Below are positions 53,583 to 62,572 of a stretch of DNA of 64,000 nt, one piece after another. The DNA is from CAWJPY01 sp963844865 (GTDB lineage Bacteria; Acidobacteriota; Thermoanaerobaculia; Thermoanaerobaculales; Sulfomarinibacteraceae): assembly GCA_963844865.1 (NCBI GenBank), contig CAWJPY010000009.1, forward strand, positions 147,788 to 211,787, in the 5' to 3' direction. Position numbers and translations under genes: made by a program. The notes below the pieces were generated by a model, which was not told where the DNA came from, searched no databases, and saw only the letters and a program-made list of their open reading frames with translations. Within the stretch, counting starts at the first letter, position 1. Each line of letters opens with the position of its first letter.

Positions 53583-53583
53583 G

Positions 53584-56520
53584 TCAGCTCCCTTCGCCGA
53601 CAATGAATGAGAAGGTGGCGCCCTCGTCTGGCGCGGCGTCGGCCCACATCCGGCCGCCGTGGCGACTGATGATGCGCCGGCAGGTGGCGAGACCCACCCC
53701 CGTGCCCGGGAAGTCCTCCTCCCGGTGCAGGCGCTGGAAGACGCCGAACAGCTTGTCCGCGTAGGCCATGTCGAAGCCGGCGCCGTTGTCCTTCACGAAG
53801 TAGACGGTCTCGCCCTCGCTGGTCCGGCAGCCGACCTCGATCCGCGCCGGGTCGCGCCGACGGGTGAACTTAAGCGCGTTGCCGATCAGGTTCGTCAGCA
53901 CCACCTCGAGGAGCTGCGGGTCGGCGTGGCAGGGGCGCAGCTCCCCGACGGTCCACTCAACGTTGCGGCCGTCAAGCTCCGGCGCCAGATCGTCGATGAC
54001 CTCACCTACCACGACCCCGACGTCGGTCGTCTCCCGGCGCAGCTCGCGGCGCCCCAGGCGGGAGAAGGCCAGCAGATCGTCGATGAGCTGCCCCATCTTC
54101 ACCGTGCTGTCGCGCACGATGCCGAGATAGCGTTGTCCCTCCTCGGGGAGCGCGCCGGCGTACTCCTCCAGGAGAATGCGCGAGAAGCCGTCGATGGAAC
54201 GGAGGGGCGCCCTCAGGTCGTGGGAGACCGAGTACGAGAACGCCTCCAGCTCCTTGTTGGCCACCGCCAGCTTGTCCACGGTCTCGCTCAACTCGCGGTT
54301 CAGGTCGATGACCGACTGTCCGGCCTCCTTGCTCTCGGTGATGTCTCGGTTCGAGGCCCGCACCCCCAGCCATTTCTGGTCGCCGTCGTACACCGGCTGG
54401 CAAGCGTGGCCGATCCAGCGGACCTCGCCGCTGGGCCGCACGATCCGGAAGTCGAGTTGGCCCGCGCTGCCGTCGCCAGTGCCGGCACAGTGGACCGCGA
54501 AGTGCTCACGGTCAGAGGGATGGATGATGCGCAGGAGCAGCTCCGGATCGGCAACGAAGTCGCCGGCGGCGAAACCCGTGATGCGCTGGCACGACGGCGA
54601 CACATAGCGCAGGGTACCGTCCGGCAGCCGCCAGTACTCCCAGTCGTAGGTGTTGTCGGCGACGATGCGGTAGGAGCGCTCGGACGCCGCCAGCTCCGCT
54701 GTGCGCACGGCAATGCGGCGCTCCAGCTCGGCGTTCAAGGACGCCAGCGCCTGCTCGGCCTCGACGCGAGTCGAGATGTCGAGGCCTATCCCGATCAGAA
54801 TGGGACTGCCGCCGATCTCGATCCGACGCGCCGTGAAGGAGTGTGGTGTCGTGGTCCCGTCCTTGGCCCGGAACCCGGCCTCGACCGTCGACTGGCCGCT
54901 CGCGAAGGCCTCGGCGATGCGCTCTGCGACGCGCTGCCGGTCGCTCTTCCCGAACAGATCGAGGGGCGAGAGCTCGGCGAGCTCGGCCGCGCTGTAGCCC
55001 GTGACGGTCTCGAGGTTGGCGTTCCACCGCCGGAACCGCAGGTCGGCGTCGATCAGGTAGGCGACCCCCGGCAGGCTCGTGAGCATCGCCTCCGAGAAGT
55101 CCTTCTCGGCCAGCAGCTCGCGCTGCGCGCGCACCCGTTCGGTGATGTCCTCGGCGGCGCCCTCGTAGGCGACGACCTGGCCGTCGTCGTTCAGGACCGC
55201 CCGAGTGCTGTGGCGCATCCAGCGCGTGTCGCCGGTGGCGGTGAGAACCTCGATCTCGACGCCCTGGAGCCGACCCTTGCCCGCCATCTCCCTCTGCCAC
55301 CGCCGGCGCACCTCCGGATCGGCGTAGATCTTGTCCAAGGGGGTGGCCATGAGCGCTTCGCGGCTTGGGAACCCGAGGATCTCCGCCATGGCCTGGTTGG
55401 CCTCGATATACCGTCCCTCCGGTGTGGTGCGGTAGAGGCCCATCGGGACCTGGTCGAACAGCGTGTGGTACCTCTCCTCCGATGCCTCGAGGGCCGCCTG
55501 GGCGAGCCGGTTCTCGGTGACGTCCCGGGAGTTCACCACCAGGCCATCCACCCCGGGCGTGCCGACGAGATTGGTGCCCACGGCCTGGAGGTGCCGCCAG
55601 GATCCGTCCCGATGGCGCAGCCGGAGCTCGATGAGCCGTCGTTCGCCCGTCATGGTCACCAGGTCCTGGAAGCTGGCGAGGGCGTAGGCGGCGTCGTCGG
55701 GATGGACCAGTTCGAAGATACTCGTGCCCGCCAGCTCCCCCGGGTCGTAGCCGAGCGTGCGCCTCGTTGCGGGGCTCTGGTAGCGGATGGTGCCGTCCAC
55801 GGCCAGGATGGCGGTCACGTCGTTGCCGTGCTCCACCAGGGATCGGAAGCGCTGCTCGCTGGCCTCGATCCGGCGGGCAATGGGATCGCCCAGGCGTAGG
55901 AAGAGAAGGGCGCCGGCCGCCACCATCAGAATCGCGAAACCGCCCGCGGCGCCACCGACCCAGAGGAACGGCGCCCGGACCTCGGCCACGCCCATCTTGG
56001 CCACCAGGGCCAGGCTGGACCCATGGATCGGCTCGTAGGCGGCGAGCACCTTGCGCCCGCGGTAGTCGCGGCCGACCATGATTCCCGACTCGCCGGCCAG
56101 TGCGTGCTGCATGGGCTCGGCAAGCGGCCCGCCCCAGGCGACGGGCGAGGGCATGGTCGGTTCGCCCCTGCGCGGAAGGACCAGAAACGTAACGCGGTCA
56201 CCCGCGCGCTGTCCGACCATGAACTCGCCGGTGCGACCCATGCCCGGCGCCGCCATCTGTGCCTCGCGCACGAGGGGGAGCACTTCCTTGATGCCGGTGC
56301 TGTGCTTGGTCAGCGTCTCCAGCAGCGCGGCGCGGACGTGCACAATGTCTCGCAGCTCGTCCCTGCGAACCTCCAGGGAGACTCGGTAGAGACCGCCGAT
56401 GGTGACGGCGGCCACCGCCATGGTCACCCCTGCCATCACCAGGAGCAGACGGAGGAGGTCCCGCCGATGACGCGGCGATCCGTGGCCGCCCTCGGCGGGG
56501 CCAGGGGAAGCGTCGGTCAC
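53584..56520 (-). CDS. Membrane sensor histidine kinase with multiple PAS domains
   Basis: A 978-residue kinase. Two membrane segments (LLRLLLVMAGVTMAVAAVTIGGLY and PFLWVGGAAGGFAILMVAAGALLFL) bracket a cache-like periplasmic domain of about 145 residues. Then five or so PAS/PAC units run to about residue 725, with coupling helices. HisKA has FSYSVSHDLRAPLRSIDGFSRILLEEY and the HATPase has LIGNALKFTRRR, VKDNGAGFD and FPGTGVGLATCRRII. The GTG at 56520 overlaps the stop of the upstream receiver gene (GTGA). The kinase type usually hands phosphate to a separate Rcp1-like receiver, which here is the next gene. Confidence 0.93.
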   Translation of the reverse strand: MTDASPGPAEGGHGSPRHRRDLLRLLLVMAGVTMAVAAVTIGGLYRVSLEVRRDELRDIVHVRAALLETLTKHSTGIKEVLPLVREAQMAAPGMGRTGEFMVGQRAGDRVTFLVLPRRGEPTMPSPVAWGGPLAEPMQHALAGESGIMVGRDYRGRKVLAAYEPIHGSSLALVAKMGVAEVRAPFLWVGGAAGGFAILMVAAGALLFLRLGDPIARRIEASEQRFRSLVEHGNDVTAILAVDGTIRYQSPATRRTLGYDPGELAGTSIFELVHPDDAAYALASFQDLVTMTGERRLIELRLRHRDGSWRHLQAVGTNLVGTPGVDGLVVNSRDVTENRLAQAALEASEERYHTLFDQVPMGLYRTTPEGRYIEANQAMAEILGFPSREALMATPLDKIYADPEVRRRWQREMAGKGRLQGVEIEVLTATGDTRWMRHSTRAVLNDDGQVVAYEGAAEDITERVRAQRELLAEKDFSEAMLTSLPGVAYLIDADLRFRRWNANLETVTGYSAAELAELSPLDLFGKSDRQRVAERIAEAFASGQSTVEAGFRAKDGTTTPHSFTARRIEIGGSPILIGIGLDISTRVEAEQALASLNAELERRIAVRTAELAASERSYRIVADNTYDWEYWRLPDGTLRYVSPSCQRITGFAAGDFVADPELLLRIIHPSDREHFAVHCAGTGDGSAGQLDFRIVRPSGEVRWIGHACQPVYDGDQKWLGVRASNRDITESKEAGQSVIDLNRELSETVDKLAVANKELEAFSYSVSHDLRAPLRSIDGFSRILLEEYAGALPEEGQRYLGIVRDSTVKMGQLIDDLLAFSRLGRRELRRETTDVGVVVGEVIDDLAPELDGRNVEWTVGELRPCHADPQLLEVVLTNLIGNALKFTRRRDPARIEVGCRTSEGETVYFVKDNGAGFDMAYADKLFGVFQRLHREEDFPGTGVGLATCRRIISRHGGRMWADAAPDEGATFSFIVGEGS

Positions 56521-56921
56521 GCGAGACCGTCCACGGGGCCGCCGCGGTGTGCGGACGCTTCGTCGGCGAGACCGTGCCTGACGGCGACAACCAGGTCCCG
56601 GCCCAGGATCGGCTTCGTCAGGAAGGCGGCGGCGCCGGCCGCGGCCCCTCGCTGGCGGTGGAGTGTGGTGTCGCTCCCTCTCAGGATGAGCACTCGCGCC
56701 GAAGGATGGCGGTCGAGGATGATGCGGGTCGCCTCCAGGCCGTCCATGCAGGGCGGTCGGAGACCCGTGAGCACGACCTCGGGGAGCACCGTAGCGGCCG
56801 TGTCCACCGCGTCTTCGCCGTTCGTGCTCTCGGTGACCACGGCGTGGAGGAGCGCCGCCGCGAGCAGCGATCGCAAGGCACTCCGAACGCCTTCGTGGTC
56901 GTCGACAAGCAGTATGTTCAC
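56517..56921 (-). CDS. Receiver protein lacking the phospho-acceptor Asp (pseudo-receiver)
   Basis: A 134-residue receiver-like protein. The acidic pair is present (VNILLVDDHEGVRSALRSLL) and so is the Lys loop (AAFLTKPILG). The phospho-acceptor position in PEVVLTGLRPPCMDG is Gly where the family has Asp. It has no output domain. The GTG at 56921 follows GGGAAGAG by six bases; an ATG at 56957 directly abuts GGAGG. It heads an operon of four overlapping or adjacent signalling genes. An AT-rich promoter patch lies just upstream. Confidence 0.88.
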   Translation of the reverse strand: MNILLVDDHEGVRSALRSLLAAALLHAVVTESTNGEDAVDTAATVLPEVVLTGLRPPCMDGLEATRIILDRHPSARVLILRGSDTTLHRQRGAAAGAAAFLTKPILGRDLVVAVRHGLADEASAHRGGPVDGLA

Positions 56922-56957
56922 GTTTCGCTCTTCCCAGGGAGTAACCTGAAGAGACAT

Positions 56958-57000
56958 CCTCCAATTCTCTATTCTATATTCTATAGATTAAGTATACATG
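56958..57000 (-). promoter_or_regulatory. AT-rich promoter patch of the phosphorelay operon
   Basis: About 43 bases at well under half GC in a 70 percent GC region. On the reverse strand TATACTTAATCTATAGAAT offers two -10-like boxes just upstream of the operon. Confidence 0.5.
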
Positions 57001-57046
57001 CGCCGTGGAAGGGAAGCTCTGTCGAGAGATCTTGACCGAGGACGAA

Positions 57047-57215
57047 TCACCCGGCCGGGGTGATGCCGCGGGCGACGGCGAACCCGACCGGGCCCGCCAG
57101 ATCCTCCACCCCCAGCTAGGACATGGCGCGGCTGCGATAGGTGTTCACGGTCTTCGCGGACAGCCCCAGCAGCTCCCCGATGCGGGCGCTGGAGTGGCCT
57201 CAGCGAGCGTGATGC
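57047..57215 (-). pseudogene. Remnant of a LuxR-type response regulator output domain
   Basis: The reverse strand encodes HSSARIGELLGLSAKTVNTYRSRAMS, a stop codon, then LGVEDLAGPVGFAVARGIT, which is the end of a LuxR helix-turn-helix. Just before it, CTCGCTGAG-CCAC reads LAEGH only if one G is restored, so there is a frameshift as well as an internal stop. The receiver part is gone. Confidence 0.8.
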
Positions 57216-57355
57216 TTGAGTGTGCCTGTTCTCAATAGCCGGGGGATCCCACGCTCCTCTTCCACGATCGCTGCTTGACCCAGGTCAACGACGGGGTCGT
57301 GCCGCCGGCCCATGTTGCAGTCATGGAGGACGACGATCACGAAAGGAGTCGCGCC

Positions 57356-57937
57356 ATGGACCCCCTGGAGACCCTCGGCAACGAGCATGGGTTGATTCGT
57401 CACTACCTGGAGAACCTGGCCCTCGGAGCGCGAGCGATCGAGGACGGGCAGCGGCCGTCGCGGGCCTTCTTCGACAAGGTGGTGGAGTTCGCGCGCACCT
57501 TCACCGACGGCTATCACCACTTCAAGGAAGAGCACGTGCTCTTCGTGCAGCTGGCCCAGAAGCGGGGAGGCGAGGTGGATGCAGGGCTGGATGTGCTGCG
57601 CTACGAGCACGAGCGGGGACGGGAGCTGGTCGCTACCATCGCCGGTGCCCTGGATGGCTATGCGGCCGGTGACCCGCGCCAGACGACGGCTCTCCTGGAA
57701 AGCTGCGCCGCGTACGGCTCGCTCGTCCGCCACCACATCCACACCGAGGATCACGTGTTCTACCCGATGGTGCGCGCCGAGCTGGCCGCAGGGGAGCTGG
57801 CCGACATCGGCGAGCACTTCGAGAAGGAGCGGGAGCAGCACGGTGGCGCCGCCTTCGAGCAGGCTCACAAGCTCGTGGTGGACATGGGCTCGATCATGCT
57901 GCACCTGCGGCCCGTGCCCGCGGTCGGCTCCGCGTGA
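57356..57937 (+). CDS. Hemerythrin-like protein 1
   Basis: A 193-residue four-helix protein with hemerythrin HHE motifs: LGNEHGLIRHYLENL, FTDGYHHFKEEHVLF, LRYEHERGRELV and RHHIHTEDHVFYPMV. The His and Glu spacing fits a di-iron site for O2 or NO sensing or iron storage. The ATG at 57356 has AAAGGAG seven bases upstream. It is followed 70 nt later by a second hemerythrin gene. Confidence 0.92.
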   Translation: MDPLETLGNEHGLIRHYLENLALGARAIEDGQRPSRAFFDKVVEFARTFTDGYHHFKEEHVLFVQLAQKRGGEVDAGLDVLRYEHERGRELVATIAGALDGYAAGDPRQTTALLESCAAYGSLVRHHIHTEDHVFYPMVRAELAAGELADIGEHFEKEREQHGGAAFEQAHKLVVDMGSIMLHLRPVPAVGSA

Positions 57938-58007
57938 ACGCTGGGGATCGGATCTCCGGGGTGGAGAACCCCCGGGGGGTGGGCCTCGACAGAAGAGGAG
58001 AACAGAC

Positions 58008-58622
58008 ATGTCCAAGATCATCGACACGTTGATGAACGAGCACCGGGTGATCGAGCAGGTGCTGGGGTCCCTGAAGACCTTCGCCGATGGGCTCGAGCCT
58101 GGCCGTGATGGCAGCCGCGAGCGGGTCGCCGACTACGCTCGGTTCTTCCGCGAGTTCGCCGACCGCTGCCACCACGGCAAGGAGGAGGAGCGACTGTTCG
58201 TCAGGCTCCAGGAGCGGGGGATGCCCCGGGACGGGGGACCCCTCTTCATCATGCTCTCCGAGCACGAGGCGGGCCGCGAGCACGTCCGCGCCCTGACGGC
58301 GCTGGGCGAGGGGGACGGGCCCCTCACAGTTGACGAGTGCGATGCGGTCCGGCGACACGCGACCGAGTACGTCCCTCTCCTGGAGATGCACATCCAGAAG
58401 GAGGACGGGATCCTGTTCCCGTACGCCGAGACCATCCTCTCCGACGAGATGCTGGCCGAGCTCGCCGTGCAGTTCGACGAGTTCGAGGACCAGGTGATGG
58501 GGGGGGACGTCCACCGCCGGCTGCACGCCCTGGCCGACGAGCTCATCGCGGCCTTCCCCCCGGTTGCCGGGCGGTCCGAGGTCGCAGGCGCCTGCTTCGC
58601 CTGCGGAAGCTCCCTCCGCTGA
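58008..58622 (+). CDS. Hemerythrin-like protein 2
   Basis: A 204-residue hemerythrin paralogue of the previous gene. It shows LMNEHRVIEQVLGSL, FADRCHHGKEEERLFVRL, LSEHEAGREHVRAL and MHIQKEDGILFPYAE, and ends with a short tail holding a CFACG pair of cysteines (GACFACGSSLR) absent from the first copy. The pair could bind metal or be redox-active. The ATG has AGAGGAG eight bases upstream. Confidence 0.92.
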   Translation: MSKIIDTLMNEHRVIEQVLGSLKTFADGLEPGRDGSRERVADYARFFREFADRCHHGKEEERLFVRLQERGMPRDGGPLFIMLSEHEAGREHVRALTALGEGDGPLTVDECDAVRRHATEYVPLLEMHIQKEDGILFPYAETILSDEMLAELAVQFDEFEDQVMGGDVHRRLHALADELIAAFPPVAGRSEVAGACFACGSSLR

Positions 58623-58709
58623 GGCGCGCCTGTCCAGGATCGCCACGCTGTCCTGGTGGGGGCACACCCCATGCCGCCCCTGGTGGGCGAAACGGTAACA
58701 TCTCGAGGG

Positions 58710-59672
58710 ATGGTTGGTTCCAAGAATGGACCCGCTGCCGCGGAGGTGGCTGGGCAGAGTGGCCGGCCAACCCGGCCGGTGATCGTGGGGGAGGTGCTGT
58801 TCGACGTCTTCCCGGACGGCGGCCGGGTGCTGGGGGGTGCGCCCTTCAACGTCGCCTGGAACCTCCAGGCCTTCGGGCTCGAGCCTCTCCTGGTCACCCG
58901 CATCGGCCGTGATGACGCCGGGCGAGGCATTCTGGACGCCATGGCGTCCTGGGGCATGGACACCACGGGGGTGCAGCGGGATCCCGACGCACCCACCGGC
59001 GAGGTGCGGGTGGAGCTGGCAGGCGGCGAGCCGTCGTTCCGGATCCTGCCCGACCAGGCGTACGACAACCTCGATGCCGACGACGCGGTGACCGCGGTGA
59101 GCCGCGTCGATGCGTCCCTCCTCTATCACGGCAGCCTCATCGCGCGCGGGCAGCGGGCGCGCCGCGCGGTCGCCGAGCTCCGCGAGCGCCCGCGTCTGCC
59201 CGTGTTCATGGATGTGAACCTCCGCGAGCCCTGGTGGCAGGAGGACCTGGTGACCGCCCTGATACGGGGCGCCCGCTGGGTGAAGCTGAACCAGGACGAG
59301 CTCCTGCGCCTCTCAACCCACGGGGCGCGGGCGGCGGCCGACCTGGAGCGGATCGCCGGAGAGTTCCGTCGGCGCTTCGACCTGGCCGAGCTGGTGGTGA
59401 CCATGGGCGGCGAAGGAGCCCTGGTCGTGACCGGAGAGGAGGTGAGCCGGGCGCGCCCACCCGAGCGCGGCGAGGTCGTGGACACGGTGGGGGCGGGGGA
59501 CGCCTTCGCCTCGGTGTGGATCGTGGGGCGGGTGCGCGGCTGGTCGGCCGCCGTCGCCCTGCGGCGGGCGCTCGCCTTCGCCGGCGACATCTGCACCATC
59601 CGCGGTGCGACCACGGATGACGAGGAGATGTACGAGCGTCACCGCGACAGCTGGCAGGAAGCAGCGACATGA
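58710..59672 (+). CDS. Fructokinase (PfkB family)
   Basis: A 320-residue sugar kinase. PVIVGEVLFDVFPDG opens the fold, GGAPFNVAWNLQAFGL is the substrate region, VFMDVNLREPWW follows, and the C-terminal signature VDTVGAGDAFASVW holds the catalytic Asp. It phosphorylates fructose released by sucrose synthase or invertase. The ATG at 58710 is a best guess. It overlaps the sucrose-phosphate synthase gene by 4 nt (ATGA), and a TAACAT box lies at the 5' end of the region. Order and partners support fructose as substrate. Confidence 0.9.
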   Translation: MVGSKNGPAAAEVAGQSGRPTRPVIVGEVLFDVFPDGGRVLGGAPFNVAWNLQAFGLEPLLVTRIGRDDAGRGILDAMASWGMDTTGVQRDPDAPTGEVRVELAGGEPSFRILPDQAYDNLDADDAVTAVSRVDASLLYHGSLIARGQRARRAVAELRERPRLPVFMDVNLREPWWQEDLVTALIRGARWVKLNQDELLRLSTHGARAAADLERIAGEFRRRFDLAELVVTMGGEGALVVTGEEVSRARPPERGEVVDTVGAGDAFASVWIVGRVRGWSAAVALRRALAFAGDICTIRGATTDDEEMYERHRDSWQEAAT

Positions 59673-61795
59673 GCCCCGACGACGACGGCCTGTACATCGT
59701 CCTGATCAGCGTCCACGGCCTGATCCGGGGGACGGACCCGGAGCTGGGGCGGGACGTGGACACCGGCGGTCAGGTGGCCTACGTCCTGGACCTGGCTCGC
59801 ATGCTGTCCGACCACCCGGACGTGAGCCGGGTGGACCTGCTCACCCGGCAGATCCTGTCCACGGCGCTCGATGACGAGTACGCCCAGCACCTGGAGCAGA
59901 TCGCGGATCGGGCCTGGATCGTGCGCCTGCCCTTCGGGCCTCACCGCTACCTGCACAAGGAGACGCTGTGGCCCTACCTGCCCCAGTTCGTGGACCATGC
60001 CCTGCAGCACTTCCGCGAGCTCGGGCGCATCCCGGATGTGGTGCACAGCCACTACGCCGACGCCGGCTCGGTGGGCCTGCGCCTGGCCCGTCTCCTGGGG
60101 CGGCCGCTGGTCCACACCGGGCACTCCCTGGGACGGGTCAAGAAGCAGCGGCTGCTGGACCGCGGGCTCGACGCCGACACCATCGAGAAGCGCTACAACA
60201 TCACCCGTCGGATCGCCGCCGAGGAGAGCGTGATCGAGGGCGCCGACCTCGTCATCACCAGCACGAAGCAGGAGCGGGACGAGCAGTACGCCATCTACGA
60301 TGCCCGCGCCCGGGGCAGGATGGCGGTGATCCCCCCCGGGGTCGACCTCAGCCGCTTCCGTCCTCCCCGCCGGGGCGAGCGCTTCCCGGTCCGGGAGCTC
60401 ATCGACGGGTTCCTCGTCAACCCCAGGCGGCCCATGATCCTGGCCGTGCAGCGGCCCGACGAGCGCAAGAACCTGGAGACCCTCATTCACGCCTACGGCT
60501 CCAGCGACGAGCTGCGGCGGGCCGCCAACCTGGTGCTCCTCATCGGCAGCCGCGACGACATCTCGGAGCTCCCGGCGGGACAGCGCCGGGTCCTCACCGA
60601 CATGCTGCTGCTCATCGACCGCTACGATCTCTACGGCGCGGTGGCCTACCCCAAGCGCCACGGCCCCGACCAGGTGCCCGAGATCTACCGGCTGGCGGCC
60701 GGCCGCCGGGGCGTGTTCGTCAACCCGGCCCTCACCGAGCCCTTCGGCCTCACCCTCATCGAGGCCGCCGCCAGCGGCCTGCCCATCGTGGCCACCAACG
60801 ACGGCGGACCGAGGAACATCGTCGAGGTGTGCGAGAACGGCCTGCTCATCGATCCACTCGACGGGGAGGGCATGGCCGACGCGCTGCTGGAGGTGCTGTC
60901 GGAAGGGGACGAGTGGCGGCGGATGTCGCGCTCCGGCATCCGGGGCGCCAACGCCACCTTCTCCTGGAAGGCGCACGTGCAGCGCTACCTGCGCCAGGTG
61001 CGGAGGGTGCGGCAGCGGCGCGCCCGCGTTCGCGCCGCGACGCCGCCTGCGCGCATGGTCCTCGCGGACCGCCTCCTCATCTGCGATGTGGACGACACCC
61101 TTCTCGGGGACCGGGAGGCCACCGTCGAGTTTCTCCGCTGGCTGTCCGAGCACCGCGAGGAGCTGGCCTTCGGGGTCGCCTCCGGGCGGGTGCTGCGCAG
61201 CACCCTGGAGGTCCTCCAGGAGTGGGAGGTGCCCCTGCCGGACCTGCTCATCACCGCCGTCGGGACCGAGATCCACTACGGCCGCGGTGAGCCGGTGGAG
61301 GACGTGGGATGGCGACTGGCCCTCGACCACGCCTGGGAGCCGCCCCGGCTGCGGGAGGCGATGCAGGACCTCCCGGGCATCGAGCCGCAGCCCGAGGAGG
61401 ACCAGCGACCCTACAAGATCAGCTACTTCTTCGACAGCGACCGCTGGCCGGGCATCCGCGAGGTGCGCCGCACCATCCGTGAGCACGGCCTGTCCGCCAA
61501 CGTCATCGTCTCCCACGACGCCTTCCTCGACCTCGTCCCGGTGCGGGCCTCGGGCGGGCATGCGGTCAGCTATGTGCTGCGCCGCTGGGGGTTCTCGCCG
61601 TCACGCGTGCTGGCGGCCGGGGATTCGGGGAACGACTCCGACATGCTGCGGACGGCCGGGGCCGGCGTCGTGGTGGGGAACTTCAGCCGCGAGATGCGCA
61701 CCCTCCGTGGGCGCGAGGGCATCTACTTCGCCCGCGCCCCGCGCGCCCGCGGCATCCTCGAGGGCATCCGCCACTTCGACTTCCTCGGTCGTTGA
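59669..61795 (+). CDS. Bifunctional sucrose-phosphate synthase/phosphatase
   Basis: A 708-residue fusion. The GT4 glycosyltransferase part (1-460) has ISVHGLIRG, DTGGQVAYVLDLARML, VHSHYADAGSVGLRLA, HTGHSLGRVKKQRLL, AVQRPDERKNLETLI and FVNPALTEPFGLTLIEAAASGLPIVATNDGGP. The HAD phosphatase part (about 468-708) has DVDDTLLGD, GVASGRVLRSTLE, YKISYFF and AAGDSGNDSDML, so all four HAD motifs are intact. Together they make sucrose from UDP-glucose and fructose-6-phosphate. Coupled to the fructokinase gene, it supports sucrose as a compatible solute. Confidence 0.94.
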   Translation: MSPDDDGLYIVLISVHGLIRGTDPELGRDVDTGGQVAYVLDLARMLSDHPDVSRVDLLTRQILSTALDDEYAQHLEQIADRAWIVRLPFGPHRYLHKETLWPYLPQFVDHALQHFRELGRIPDVVHSHYADAGSVGLRLARLLGRPLVHTGHSLGRVKKQRLLDRGLDADTIEKRYNITRRIAAEESVIEGADLVITSTKQERDEQYAIYDARARGRMAVIPPGVDLSRFRPPRRGERFPVRELIDGFLVNPRRPMILAVQRPDERKNLETLIHAYGSSDELRRAANLVLLIGSRDDISELPAGQRRVLTDMLLLIDRYDLYGAVAYPKRHGPDQVPEIYRLAAGRRGVFVNPALTEPFGLTLIEAAASGLPIVATNDGGPRNIVEVCENGLLIDPLDGEGMADALLEVLSEGDEWRRMSRSGIRGANATFSWKAHVQRYLRQVRRVRQRRARVRAATPPARMVLADRLLICDVDDTLLGDREATVEFLRWLSEHREELAFGVASGRVLRSTLEVLQEWEVPLPDLLITAVGTEIHYGRGEPVEDVGWRLALDHAWEPPRLREAMQDLPGIEPQPEEDQRPYKISYFFDSDRWPGIREVRRTIREHGLSANVIVSHDAFLDLVPVRASGGHAVSYVLRRWGFSPSRVLAAGDSGNDSDMLRTAGAGVVVGNFSREMRTLRGREGIYFARAPRARGILEGIRHFDFLGR

Positions 61796-62100
61796 GTCAG
61801 GAGCGTCCCGCCAACGCGTTCCGCGGGCTCGCTCGTCAACAGAGGCAGTGACAGCAACAGTGGCAGCGGCAGGTGACAGAGGCAGCGACGGCCGTCAGGA
61901 GCAGCCCCAGTGTCAGCAGCAGCCGTCAGTTCCAGTGGCGCCGACAGCGATGTGCTCCCGGAGCAGATGGCGGGTGGAGCGAGGCGGCACGGTCACCTCC
62001 GGGTCGTTGGGTCGGGAACATAGCCGGCGGTCAGCCCATGTCAAGGGCTCGCCCTCGCCGAGGCCGAGCCGGTCGAAGACCGGCTTGCTCCGCACCCTGG
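61796..62100. repeat. Gene-free stretch with degenerate CAG/CAGTGGCAGCGACAG repeats
   Basis: From about 61830 to 61950 the DNA is built from CAG, GGCAGC and GACAGC units (for example AGTGACAGCAACAGTGGCAG). No gene or RNA signature was found. It resembles the low-complexity runs at 45310-45500 and 47320-47412. Confidence 0.65.
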
Positions 62101-62153
62101 ACATGGGCTGCCCACCGGCTTTCTGCGGAGATATGAACGACCCGGAGGTGACC

Positions 62154-62507
62154 ATGCCTGACACTCGCACCAGCACCGACCTCGTTGCCCACCGCGAGGC
62201 CCTGGCGGCAGCCGGTACCGCGATCAAGCTCGTCCTGCGCATACCGGCTCCGCTGAAGCCCATCGCCGACCAGGTCATCCGCTCGGCAAGCTCCGTCGCA
62301 GCCAACCTGGCCGAAGGCCAGGGGCGCTCCGGCCGAGACCGCACGCACTTCTGGCGGATCGCCTATGGCTCGGCCAAGGAGGTCGACACCCACCTGCGGC
62401 TCCTCGCCGCGACGGGAGCCGTCGATCGATCCGAGGCCGCTGTCGCCCTGGACGTCTTCGACCAGGTGCGGGCGATGACGTGGCGCCTCCTCAATCCCAA
62501 ACCCTGA
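62154..62507 (+). CDS. Four-helix-bundle protein (S23/avd-like)
   Basis: A 117-residue helical protein: TDLVAHREALAAAGTAIKLVLRIPAPLKPIADQVIRSASSVAANLAEGQGRSGRDRTHFWRIAYGSAKEVDTHLRLL. The SVAANLAEGQGR and SAKEVDTHL blocks define the family first seen inside 23S rRNA intervening sequences; free-standing copies like this one are common and have no known role. The ATG at 62154 has GGAGG six bases upstream; an ATG at 62133 lacks one. Confidence 0.88.
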   Translation: MPDTRTSTDLVAHREALAAAGTAIKLVLRIPAPLKPIADQVIRSASSVAANLAEGQGRSGRDRTHFWRIAYGSAKEVDTHLRLLAATGAVDRSEAAVALDVFDQVRAMTWRLLNPKP

Positions 62508-62572
62508 TGATCCGCGGTCACTGAGGCGTCGCGGGGCTCGGGCCGATCGCAGCCGCTGATCGCAGCCGCTGA

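Noticed and set aside
62154..62507. Four-helix-bundle gene as a sign of an rRNA intervening sequence
   Set aside because: No 23S rRNA sequence flanks it; free-standing family members are common.
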